Origin: Miltoncostaea sp050250915
GTDB lineage: Bacteria > Actinomycetota > Thermoleophilia > Miltoncostaeales > Miltoncostaeaceae
Length of the DNA stretch: 64,000 bases
Reading direction: 5' to 3'
NCBI GenBank assembly: GCA_050250915.1
Contig: JBFWNT010000011.1
Coordinates: 62,001-126,000 of the forward strand
Shown: positions 22,667 through 30,679 of the stretch, piece after piece
How positions within the stretch are numbered: position 1 is the first letter of the stretch
Layout: each line of letters starts with the position of its first letter
The notes under the pieces: generated by a model
The model's database searches: none
Told to the model about the DNA's origin: nothing
The model's input: the letters and a program-made list of their open reading frames with translations, nothing else
Position numbers and translations under genes: made by a program

Positions 22667-24757
22667 TCACGGCCTCCGGTGGATGATGAGCGGGAGGACC
22701 TTCCCGGCGCCCGCCTCGCGGAGGGTGGCGGTGGCGACCGTCACCGGCCAGAGGCTCGACGTGGCGTCGACGACCAGCAGGATCACCCGGTCGCGGACCT
22801 CGGCGGGCATCGCTTCCGGGGGCCCGAGGGCGTCGCGCCAGTGGGCGGCCTCGTCGGCGGAGGTCGGGTCGGTGGATGCCGGCGGGCCCACCGGGAGCAT
22901 CAGGGTGGGGAGGCGGCCCCGGGCCCCGACGTGCGCGACCACGCTCTCGGTGAGGAGCTGGTGGCCGGCGGCCGGCATCCCGACGACGACCTCCGGCCGT
23001 GCCGGCCACTCGCCGCTCCAGGCGCTGAGCAGCTCGACCACCGCCTCCAGGAGCTCCGGGGGCGCCGCGGCGTCCCGGGCGAAGGCGGCGTCGATGAGCT
23101 CCCGCCACTCCGGGGCGTCCGCGAAGGCCAGGGCGCGGCCCTTCGCCGCCTGGCGATCCGGGGGGATCCGCTTGCGCGAGCCGAACGCGCCGCCCGGCCA
23201 CTGGAGGCGCGGGTCGACCACGTGGTGGCCGCGCCGGAGCTGGGTCGCCACCGAGCGGGTCACCGCGTCCGAGGGGCGCGCCGGCACCCCGTCCGGCAGC
23301 CGGCCCAGGCACGCCGAGCAGCGCCTGCACGGCGCGGCCGTCGGGTCGTCCAGGGCCTCCTGGAGAAGCTGCATCAGGCACCGGTCGCCGCGGACGTAGC
23401 GGCGCATGATGTCCGCCTCCCGGCGGCGGGTGGCCACCACGCCGTCGTAGTGCTCGCGGGCGAAGAGCCAGGGCTCGCCGGTCGCCACCCAGCCCGACCC
23501 GACCCGCTCCGCCGCGCCGTCGACCGCCAGTTGCTTCAGCAGCCCGTCGACCCGCGAGCGGCGGATGCTGGTGAGCGCCTCCAGGGCCACCGCGCTGGCG
23601 CCCGGCTCGTCGCGTGAGGGGAGGGCGTCCAGCAGCCGCCGCATCCGGTCGGGATCGGGGATCGTGGCGGTCGCGAAGTACTCCCACACGCCGGCGTCGG
23701 CCTCCGAGTGCAGCAGCACCACCGGCGCCCGGTCGATCCCGCGCCCCGCGCGCCCCACCTGCTGGTAGTACGACACGGGCGACGGCGGCGCGCCCACGTG
23801 GACGCAGAACCCCAGGTCGGGCTTGTCGTAGCCCATCCCCAGCGCCGACGTGGCCACCAGGGCCTTCAGCCGGTTCCCCAGCAGCGCCGCCTCGCGCTCC
23901 TCGCGGTCGGGGGTGTCGCCCGTGTACGACGCGACGGGGACGGCGTCGCCGTGGTGCCCCGCGATCGCCGCCGTCAGGCGCTCCGCGTCGGACTTGGTGA
24001 GCGTGTAGACGATCCCCGAGCCCGGCAGCGCCGGCAGGTGCTCCACCACCCACGCGAACCGCTCCAGGGGCGACAGCCCGTCGATCACCGCCAGCTGCAG
24101 GCTGCTCCGCGCCAGCGGGCCGCGCAGCACCAGCGTCCCCGTCCCCAGCTGGGCGGCGACGTCGTCGGTCACCCGCGCGTTGGCCGTCGCCGTGGTCGCC
24201 AGCACCGGGGTGCTCGGGTCGAGGCGCTCCACCGTCGCCGCGATGCGCCGGTAGTCGGGGCGGAAGTCGTGCCCCCAGTCGGAGATGGCGTGGGCCTCGT
24301 CGATCACCAGCAGGCCCAGGCGCCCGGCCACGGCGTCCAGCACCCGCCCGCCGAAGCCGGGGTTGGCGAGCCGCTCGGGCGACACCAGCACCACGTCCAG
24401 CGCGCCGGCCAGCAGGTCGGCCTCCACCGGCTGCCAGTCCTCGACATTGGAGGAGTTGAGCGTGGCCGCGCGCAGCCCCGCGCGCTCCGCGGCCGCCACC
24501 TGGTCGCGCATCAGCGACAGCAGGGGGGAGATGACCAGCGTGGGCCCGGCGCCCTCGCTGCGGCGCACGGCGGTGGCGGCCCAGTAGACCGCCGACTTGC
24601 CCCAGCCGGTGGCCTGCACCACCAGCACGCGGGCCCCGTCGTCGCACAGCGCCCCCACGGCGGTGGCCTGGTCGTCGCGCAGCGTCGCCCCCGCACCCGC
24701 GACGCTCGCGATCACCCCCTCGGCGGTGGCGCGGCGCGCGCCGGTCAGGTCGGTCAT
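22667..24757 (-). CDS. recQ: ATP-dependent DNA helicase, RecQ family
   Basis: A 696-residue superfamily 2 helicase. Walker A is ATGWGKS (residues 49-55), with DEAH, TATANARV, the motif IV-VI region SALGMGYDKPDL and QQVGRAGRG. The zinc cluster is CLMQ ... CRRCSAC. After the winged-helix region the last 150 residues hold a phosphoribosyltransferase-like domain (VVGMPAAGHQLLTESVVAHVG ... LREAGAGKVLPLII) known from actinobacterial RecQ proteins; here its usual DD-x3-TG signature reads VDATSSLWPVT, so PRPP binding is probably lost. 3'-5' DNA unwinding in repair. ATG with TATCGT seven bases upstream. Confidence 0.9.
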   Translation of the reverse strand: MTDLTGARRATAEGVIASVAGAGATLRDDQATAVGALCDDGARVLVVQATGWGKSAVYWAATAVRRSEGAGPTLVISPLLSLMRDQVAAAERAGLRAATLNSSNVEDWQPVEADLLAGALDVVLVSPERLANPGFGGRVLDAVAGRLGLLVIDEAHAISDWGHDFRPDYRRIAATVERLDPSTPVLATTATANARVTDDVAAQLGTGTLVLRGPLARSSLQLAVIDGLSPLERFAWVVEHLPALPGSGIVYTLTKSDAERLTAAIAGHHGDAVPVASYTGDTPDREEREAALLGNRLKALVATSALGMGYDKPDLGFCVHVGAPPSPVSYYQQVGRAGRGIDRAPVVLLHSEADAGVWEYFATATIPDPDRMRRLLDALPSRDEPGASAVALEALTSIRRSRVDGLLKQLAVDGAAERVGSGWVATGEPWLFAREHYDGVVATRRREADIMRRYVRGDRCLMQLLQEALDDPTAAPCRRCSACLGRLPDGVPARPSDAVTRSVATQLRRGHHVVDPRLQWPGGAFGSRKRIPPDRQAAKGRALAFADAPEWRELIDAAFARDAAAPPELLEAVVELLSAWSGEWPARPEVVVGMPAAGHQLLTESVVAHVGARGRLPTLMLPVGPPASTDPTSADEAAHWRDALGPPEAMPAEVRDRVILLVVDATSSLWPVTVATATLREAGAGKVLPLIIHRRP

Positions 24758-24764
24758 CGCTCCG

Positions 24765-24770
24765 ACGATA
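24765..24770 (-). promoter_or_regulatory. Putative -10 (TATCGT), leaderless recQ
   Basis: TATCGT on the minus strand ends seven bases before the recQ ATG at 24757; the divergent oxidase gene begins at 24779, so this promoter occupies the whole short intergenic gap. Confidence 0.5.
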
Positions 24771-24778
24771 GAGAGGGG

Positions 24779-27205
24779 ATGGCCACGACGAAGCTCATCC
24801 GCCGACGCTTTTACGCGGCGACGGCGGCGGCCGGCGCGATCGCGGCCATCATCAGCGTCGCGCCGCTCACGGCGGACCGGACCACCACGGAGGGCGCGCC
24901 GGAGGCGTTCCTCAACCAGAACGAGGGCTCCGGCTTCGACCACAACCAGGCGCATCGAAAGCCGAGCCGGGCGGCGATCGCCCAGGCGCGCGCCGAGCTC
25001 CAGGCGTGCATCTCGGCCCCGGCCGGCTCGGCCGCGGCCGACTCGGCGTTCTGCCCCGACCCGCCCGCGAGCACCGCCGCCATCGCCGCCGCCAGTGCCG
25101 CCGGACGCCTGGCGCCCAGCGAGTCGGCCGAGCCGAACGGCGTGTGGGGGCCGCTGCTCAGCATCCCCACCACCGCCATCCACGCCATCGTGCTCCCCAC
25201 CGGCAAGGTGCTGTTCATGTCGCATCCCCGGTACCCGACGGAGACGGAGAGCCAGGGCGGCAACGCCCACGTCTGGGACCCGGCGACCAACACGTTCACC
25301 GCGGTGCCGCCGCCGGTCGTCCACTGGCCGACCGGGCCGGACCGGCCCGCCAACCTCTGGTGCGGCGGACAGGTGCAGCTCGCCGACGGCCGCGTCCTGG
25401 TGGTCGGCGGCAACCTGGCGTACGCCACCAGCGACGGCCTCGGCGCCGGCAACGGCTTCAAGGGCGGCAGGTGGGTCATGACCTTCGACCCGTGGACCGA
25501 GACCTGGACCCGCTACCAGGACATGGAGCACGGCCGCTGGTACCCGAGCCTCGTGGAGCTGCCCGACGGGCGGGTGCTGATCATGGGCGGCTGGGATGAG
25601 ACGGGGGGCCTCGACAACGGCGGGCCCGGCCTGCCGCCGCTGATGGTGAACAACAAGGACGTCGAGGTCTTCGACCCGGCGACGCCCGCCGGCGGGAGGG
25701 CCACCACCGTCGTGAGTCAGCTGCCGCCCCTGGCCGGCAACCAGCCCAAGCCGTGGCCGAACCACGAGGGGCTGTCGCTTTACCCCCACCTCTTCGTGCT
25801 GCCCAGCACGTCCGCGCTGGGCGCCGGCGGCAACAAGGTGCTCGTCGCCGGCCCGAACAAGTACGACTCGGCGGTGATCGACACCGACACGTGGATCTGG
25901 AAGGACGTGGTCGACACGCCCGACGTGGGTCAGCCGCGGATCTCCGAGGACCGCTCGTGGGGCACCGCGTGGATCGCGCCGTCCGGCGTCGACGGGGCGA
26001 AGCAGGTGGTGCTGCTCGGCGGCAGCAACGCCGACGGCGCGACCGCCCCGGGCCCCGGGGAGGCGCAGCCGCCGAAGGCGACCGCGGAGGTGCTCGACCT
26101 CGACGACCCCGACAGCGGGTGGCGGCTCGGCGCGTTCCCGAGCCTCAACACCGCCCGCTCGCACTTCAACACCGTCCTGCTCCCCGACGGCGGCATCTTC
26201 GCCAACGGCGGCGGCTACGGCCGCAAGGACGACACGCTCTACGCCGACCCGGTCTACCAGTCCGAGCTGCTGCGCCCCGGCGGGACCGCCTGGGACACGG
26301 TGGGCAGCGAGGCGGACGCCCGCACCTATCACTCCGTGGCGGTCCTGCTCCCCGACGGCCGGGTCGCGTCCGCGGGGGACGACCGCGACATCGCGCCCAC
26401 CCACGTCCCCGCCGACAAGCGCACCGCCCAGATCTGGAGCCCGCCGTACCTGTTCTCCGGCGCCCGTCCCGTGGTGACCTCCGCGCCGGCCGCCGTCGGG
26501 TACGGCACAACCTTCCGCGTCACCGTGGCGGGCGACCCGTCGGCCATCACGAGCGCGGCCCTGGTGCGCCCGGCCGCCGTGACCCACGCCGTCGACATGG
26601 CCCAGCGGGTCATCACGCTCGACGTGACCGCCGGGAACGGCGGGGTCACGCTCACCACGCCGCGCGACGCGACCGTCGCGCCGCCCGGCTACTACATGCT
26701 GTTCGTCCTGAACGCCGCCGGCGTCCCGTCGGTCGCCTCCTGGGTGCGGGTGTCCGCCGACCCCCGCCAGGCGGCGGTCCCGCCCTCGACGCCGGGGTCG
26801 ACCACCCAGGACCCGCCGTCGCCACCGTCGCCGCCGTCGCCGCCGCGGGCGGCGCCGTTCCGGGTGCGCACGCTCACGGCCGCCCTCACGGGCAGCGGGC
26901 CGCGGCTGACGCTGTCGATGCGCCTGAAGGCCACCGGCGCCGCCTCGGCCCGCATCACCCTGATGCGCGGGCACCGCGCCGTCGCCGCCCGCACCGTGCC
27001 GCTCCGCGCCGGGCGCCTCGCCACCCCCCGCCTGCCGGTGGCCCGCGCGGCGCTGCGCGGCGCGAAGCGGGTCCCGCTGCGCGTGGTCATCACCCACGGC
27101 GGCCGCGTCACGACCGCGAACCTCGGCGTCACGGTCCCGAGGACGCGTTCGGCGGTCGCGCCCGCGCGGGCCCGGGTCACGCCCGGCACATCAGCGCCCA
27201 GCTGA
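24779..27205 (+). CDS. Secreted galactose/glyoxal oxidase-like copper radical oxidase
   Basis: An 808-residue exported protein: signal peptide (KLIRRRFYAATAAAGAIAA), a linker, a kelch-type propeller (residues 120-545), a DUF1929-type domain (about 550-665), a PPSPPSPPSPP hinge and an extra 120-residue C-terminal beta domain. All residues of the copper radical site can be aligned: C195 (WCGG) and Y255 (GRWYPS) for the thioether cofactor, axial Y517 and H518 (RTYHSV), and H603 (VTHAV). It should oxidise alcohols or aldehydes with O2 to give H2O2 outside the cell; the substrate is unknown. The 3' end overlaps the convergent rhodanese fusion by 29 bases. Confidence 0.88.
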   Translation: MATTKLIRRRFYAATAAAGAIAAIISVAPLTADRTTTEGAPEAFLNQNEGSGFDHNQAHRKPSRAAIAQARAELQACISAPAGSAAADSAFCPDPPASTAAIAAASAAGRLAPSESAEPNGVWGPLLSIPTTAIHAIVLPTGKVLFMSHPRYPTETESQGGNAHVWDPATNTFTAVPPPVVHWPTGPDRPANLWCGGQVQLADGRVLVVGGNLAYATSDGLGAGNGFKGGRWVMTFDPWTETWTRYQDMEHGRWYPSLVELPDGRVLIMGGWDETGGLDNGGPGLPPLMVNNKDVEVFDPATPAGGRATTVVSQLPPLAGNQPKPWPNHEGLSLYPHLFVLPSTSALGAGGNKVLVAGPNKYDSAVIDTDTWIWKDVVDTPDVGQPRISEDRSWGTAWIAPSGVDGAKQVVLLGGSNADGATAPGPGEAQPPKATAEVLDLDDPDSGWRLGAFPSLNTARSHFNTVLLPDGGIFANGGGYGRKDDTLYADPVYQSELLRPGGTAWDTVGSEADARTYHSVAVLLPDGRVASAGDDRDIAPTHVPADKRTAQIWSPPYLFSGARPVVTSAPAAVGYGTTFRVTVAGDPSAITSAALVRPAAVTHAVDMAQRVITLDVTAGNGGVTLTTPRDATVAPPGYYMLFVLNAAGVPSVASWVRVSADPRQAAVPPSTPGSTTQDPPSPPSPPSPPRAAPFRVRTLTAALTGSGPRLTLSMRLKATGAASARITLMRGHRAVAARTVPLRAGRLATPRLPVARAALRGAKRVPLRVVITHGGRVTTANLGVTVPRTRSAVAPARARVTPGTSAPS

Positions 27206-28160
27206 ACGGCTGAACCGCCCCGCCCGGGGTGCGGTGCCCGGTACGGCGGGCCTCCTCCAGCGCGAGTCCCAGCTCGGCGGCGATCCCCTCCGGCGTCCAC
27301 CGGGACACGGCCAGCCCGGAGCAGCGGACCGGGCCATCGGGCGCGAAGGCCCCCACCACGGCGTGGCCATCGCGCCGCAGCGCCGCGTCGAGGGTGGCGG
27401 CGTAGCGGCGCCGGTCGGCCTCGGCCGTCAGGAACTGGAGTACGGCGCGGTCGTGCCACACCGCGTAGCGCCGCGGCGGCGCCCAGGTCAGGACGTCGGC
27501 GGCCACCCACGAGACGCGCCGCGCGGCGTCGCCCAGCCGCCGCCGGGCGGCGGCGAGGGCATGGGGGGAGAGGTCGAGCACCGTCACGTCGCGGAACCCG
27601 CCATCCGACAGCGCGCCGGCCAGGCGCGACGCCCCGCCGCCGACGTCCACGACCGGGTCATCCGGGCCGGTCCCGCCCCGGCGGATGAGATCGAGCGACG
27701 TCGCCGGGACCGCCTCGAACCAGCTCACGCCCTCGTCACCGCGCGCGTAGGCGCGGTTCCAGCGGGCCGTGGCGCCGTCGTCGGCGGGCCGCTCCACGGG
27801 CAGGCCCGCGGCGCGCCAGGCGACGAAGCCGCCCGCCATGTCCGTGGCGCCGGCCAGGCCCAGGTCCTGGAGCGTCGCGGCGGCGAGGCTCGACTGGAAG
27901 CCCTCGGCGCACATCAGGATCACGGGTCCGCCCGCCTCCGCCAGACGGGGGTCGCGCTCGGGGGAGGCGGGATCGGCGCGCCACTCCAGCACGTTGCGCG
28001 GCACCACCAGCGCCCCGGGCACCAGGCCGTCGGCGGCCCGCTGCGCGTCGGCGCGGATGTCGACGATCACCCCGCCCGCCGCCTGGGCCGCGGCCGCCTC
28101 GGCGGGGGTCAGGCGGCGCAGGCGCGCCCGGGCGGCGCGCAGCAGGTCGTCGACCGGCAC
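27177..28160 (-). CDS. Rhodanese domain fused to a class I SAM methyltransferase
   Basis: A 327-residue fusion. Residues 15-125 are a rhodanese domain (GGVIVDIRADAQRAADG, catalytic C84 in ILMCAEGFQSS, then GFVAWRAAGLPVE). Residues 130-327 are a Rossmann methyltransferase beginning RWNRAYARGDEGVSWFEA with SAM motif I VVDVGGGASRL and VWHDRAVLQFLT. The methyltransferase half resembles thiol or small-molecule methyltransferases encoded beside detoxification genes; a persulfide or thiocyanate carrier feeding S-methylation is possible (inference). GTG start at 28160; seven bases separate it from the upstream response-regulator stop, so it is likely the second gene of that operon. Confidence 0.82.
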   Translation of the reverse strand: MPVDDLLRAARARLRRLTPAEAAAAQAAGGVIVDIRADAQRAADGLVPGALVVPRNVLEWRADPASPERDPRLAEAGGPVILMCAEGFQSSLAAATLQDLGLAGATDMAGGFVAWRAAGLPVERPADDGATARWNRAYARGDEGVSWFEAVPATSLDLIRRGGTGPDDPVVDVGGGASRLAGALSDGGFRDVTVLDLSPHALAAARRRLGDAARRVSWVAADVLTWAPPRRYAVWHDRAVLQFLTAEADRRRYAATLDAALRRDGHAVVGAFAPDGPVRCSGLAVSRWTPEGIAAELGLALEEARRTGHRTPGGAVQPFSWALMCRA

Positions 28161-28167
28161 CGTCCCC

Positions 28168-29376
28168 TCAGGCCTCGGGCGCGACCAGCCCGGTCTCGTA
28201 GGCCAGCACCACGGCCTGCACGCGGTCGCGCAGGCCCAGCTTGCCGAGGACCCGGGCCACGTGCGTCTTCACGGTGTTCTCGCCCAGCACCAGCTCGCCG
28301 GCGATCTCGGCGTTCGACATCCCGCGGGCGACCAGGCGCAGCACGTCCAGCTCGCGGGCGGTGAGGGGGGAGAGGGCGGCGGGGACGCCGTCCGGCTCCG
28401 GCCGGGCGGCGTGGGCGAAGCGCTCGATGAGCCGGCGGGTGATCGACGGGGCCAGCAGGGCGTCGCCCGACGCCGCCACCCGGATCGCGTCGAGCAGCCG
28501 GTCGGCGGGCGTGTCCTTCAGCAGGAACCCGCTCGCGCCGATCCGCAGGGCCTCGTAGACGTACTCGTCGCGGTCGAACGTCGTGAGCATCACCACCGCG
28601 GTCGGGATGCCGGGGTCGTCCAGGATCCGCCGCGCCGCCGACAGCCCGTCGAGCTCGGGCATCCGGATGTCCATGAGGACCACGTCGGGGCGCCGGCGGC
28701 GCACCACGTCGACCGCCGCCTCGCCGTCGGGCGCCTCGCCCACCACCCGCATGTCCGGCTCGCTGTCCAGGATCACCCGGAAGCCGGTGCGCAGCAGGCG
28801 CTGGTCGTCGGCGATCACCACGGTGATCTCGCCCGCGGGCGCCTCGGCGGGTGCGGGCTCGTCCTCGTCCTCGTCGTCGTCGCGCCAGCGCACCTCCGCG
28901 ACCGCGACGCGCTCGGGCACGCCGGGCAGCCGCAGCGAGCCGGCGGGCTGCACCAGGCCCGCGGCCCGCGGCCCGGCGATCTGCCGTACGACGTCGGTCG
29001 CCACGATGGCCCCCGGGGCGGCGGTCTCGCACAGCCGGCGGGCCACCTCGACGGGGGTGCCGTAGAGGTCGTCGCCGTCGGCGACCGGCTCGCCCGCCGC
29101 CAGCCCGATCCGCGCGGGGGCGCCGGGATCGGCGCCCGTGGTGGCCCGCTGCATGTCCACCGCGCAGCGCACCGCCGCGCCGGCCCCGGCGAACGCGACG
29201 GTCAGGCCGTCGCCGGCGGCGCGCACCTCGCGGCCGCCGTGCTGGGCGGCCACCGCCCGCAGGGTCGCGAAGCCGGCGCGGCGGGCGCCGGCGGCGGCGT
29301 CGTCGCCGGCGCCGCGCAGCCGCGCCGCGGCGCCCGCGAGGTCGGCGATCAGCAGCGTCACGAAGGGGCCGTCCAC
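28168..29376 (-). CDS. Class III cyclase-like domain fused to NarL/LuxR response regulator
   Basis: A 402-residue protein. Residues 1-165 are a class III nucleotidyl cyclase homology domain (VTLLIADLAG with the first metal Asp, GGREVRAAGDGLTVAF with the second). The substrate-recognition Lys is Arg and the transition-state Asn of the NxAAR motif is missing (TPVEVARRL), so cyclase activity is doubtful. After an acidic linker (DDDEDEDE), residues 190-310 form a receiver with phosphoacceptor in VVLMDIRMPELDG and Lys in LLKDTP, and 335-400 a LuxR HTH (LTARELDVLRLVARGMSNAE). GTG at 29376 follows GGAGG; an ATG at 29448 is possible. Divergent from two kinase-like genes, its probable partners. Confidence 0.85.
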   Translation of the reverse strand: MDGPFVTLLIADLAGAAARLRGAGDDAAAGARRAGFATLRAVAAQHGGREVRAAGDGLTVAFAGAGAAVRCAVDMQRATTGADPGAPARIGLAAGEPVADGDDLYGTPVEVARRLCETAAPGAIVATDVVRQIAGPRAAGLVQPAGSLRLPGVPERVAVAEVRWRDDDEDEDEPAPAEAPAGEITVVIADDQRLLRTGFRVILDSEPDMRVVGEAPDGEAAVDVVRRRRPDVVLMDIRMPELDGLSAARRILDDPGIPTAVVMLTTFDRDEYVYEALRIGASGFLLKDTPADRLLDAIRVAASGDALLAPSITRRLIERFAHAARPEPDGVPAALSPLTARELDVLRLVARGMSNAEIAGELVLGENTVKTHVARVLGKLGLRDRVQAVVLAYETGLVAPEA

Positions 29377-29542
29377 GTCGCCAGCATCCTCCCAAGGCCC
29401 CGGGGGCGTCGTCACCCCCGGGGGTGAGGGCGCCGCACGCAGGTTCACCCCGCCGGATGACGCGGCCGCGGCGGGGCCGGGCGGATCCTGCCGCCATCAC
29501 CGGTACTGCGCCCCGCCTTTACGAACGGAGGTCGTCCGCACC

Positions 29543-30676
29543 ATGATCCGCTCAATGAGCCTCAACCCCGCCCGCATCGGCTGGCTCGACATCGCGATCA
29601 CGGCCGTGGCCGTGGGCCTCGCGACCTTCTACATGTCGATGCAGCCGACCGATCCCGAGCTGCCCGACGCGTCATGGTGGGCGGTGCCCTTCTTCGCCCT
29701 CATCGCCGTGCCGCTGCTGTGGCGGCGCGTGTCCCCGCTCGTGGCCGCCGGCGGTTGTGCCGCCCTCGCGGGCCTGCACGTCGCCCTCTTCACCGACACC
29801 GTCATCCGGTGCGGGATCCTGATCCCCCTCTGCTTCATCCTGGCGTTCGCCGTCGGCGCCCGCCTCGACCTGAACCCGGCGCTGCTCGGCCTGGGCTTCT
29901 GCCTGCTGGTCGGGTTCTTCGGCTGCGCGTTCGATGGGCCCACCGGCGCCGACGTCTGGGCGATGACGTTCGTGGCCCCCGTGGCCGCCGCGGTCTGGGT
30001 CGTCGGGCGCATCGTCCGCTCCCGCGGCCGCATGGTCACCGAGCTGCAGAAGCGGACAGAGGAGCTGCGGACCGCCCGCGACGAGCGCGCCCGCCTGGAG
30101 GTCGCCGACGACCGCGCCCGGCTCTCCGCCGAGCTCGACGGCCTGCTCCAGCGTCGCCTGACCCTGCTGGTCGAGATGGCCGACGGCGGCGACGCCGCCG
30201 ACCCGGAGGCCGCCGCCGCCACGCTCGCCCGCATCGAGGCCGAGAGCCGCGGCACCCTGGAGGAGATGCGCGCGATGGTGGGCGTGCTGCGCGACGACGC
30301 CACCGACGCCGAGATCGCCGCGCAGCCGGCGCTGACCCAGCTCGAAGGCCTGCTGGTGCGGGCGAAGGGCGCCGGCGCGCGCCTGACGGTGGAGGGCAGC
30401 CCGCGGGCGCTCCCCGCCGGCGTGGAGCTGTCGGCCTACCGCGTCGTGGAGCACCTGCTGGACGCGGTCCAGGACGCCCCCGGCGTGGAGGTGGGCGTGC
30501 GGTTCGCCGACCAGGCGCTGGAGCTGCGGGTCACCGGGCCGATGCGCCGCCGCGGCGCCGCCGCGATCGAGCGGGCCCGCGAGCGCGCGGCGCTCGACCA
30601 CGGGCGCCTGGAGGCGACGACGGACGGCGGCCGCGCCGAGGCCGTGGTCTCGCTCCCGATCCTCGCGGCCGTCTAG
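29543..30676 (+). CDS. Degenerate membrane histidine-kinase-like protein
   Basis: A 377-residue protein with five or six N-terminal membrane helices (residues 12-165), a coiled coil (QKRTEELRTARDERARLEVADD) and a HisKA_3/HATPase-like tail. Where NarL-type kinases read ERARIARELHD, this protein reads DRARLSAELDG, so the phosphoacceptor histidine is an aspartate. The ATP-binding N-box and glycine boxes are also eroded (MRRRGAAAIERARERAALD). It probably cannot autophosphorylate and may act as a sensor subunit or phosphatase-like partner of the intact kinase that follows three bases later. ATG after CGGAGG; divergent from the cyclase-response regulator. Confidence 0.78.
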   Translation: MIRSMSLNPARIGWLDIAITAVAVGLATFYMSMQPTDPELPDASWWAVPFFALIAVPLLWRRVSPLVAAGGCAALAGLHVALFTDTVIRCGILIPLCFILAFAVGARLDLNPALLGLGFCLLVGFFGCAFDGPTGADVWAMTFVAPVAAAVWVVGRIVRSRGRMVTELQKRTEELRTARDERARLEVADDRARLSAELDGLLQRRLTLLVEMADGGDAADPEAAAATLARIEAESRGTLEEMRAMVGVLRDDATDAEIAAQPALTQLEGLLVRAKGAGARLTVEGSPRALPAGVELSAYRVVEHLLDAVQDAPGVEVGVRFADQALELRVTGPMRRRGAAAIERARERAALDHGRLEATTDGGRAEAVVSLPILAAV

Positions 30677-30679
30677 ACC

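Noticed and set aside
23708..24778. Plus-strand extension upstream of the oxidase gene
   Set aside because: Rich in His, Arg and Gln repeats and antisense to recQ; the signal peptide right after the ATG at 24779 fixes the real start.
26800..26850. Short tandem CCGTCGCCG-type repeat
   Set aside because: Encodes the Pro/Ser hinge of the oxidase, in frame; not a mobile or regulatory element.
22667..27097. A continuous 1476-codon minus-strand reading frame spanning recQ and the oxidase gene
   Set aside because: Only the part up to 24757 is RecQ. The rest is the antisense of the galactose-oxidase-like gene, is low in complexity and follows from the strong third-position GC bias.
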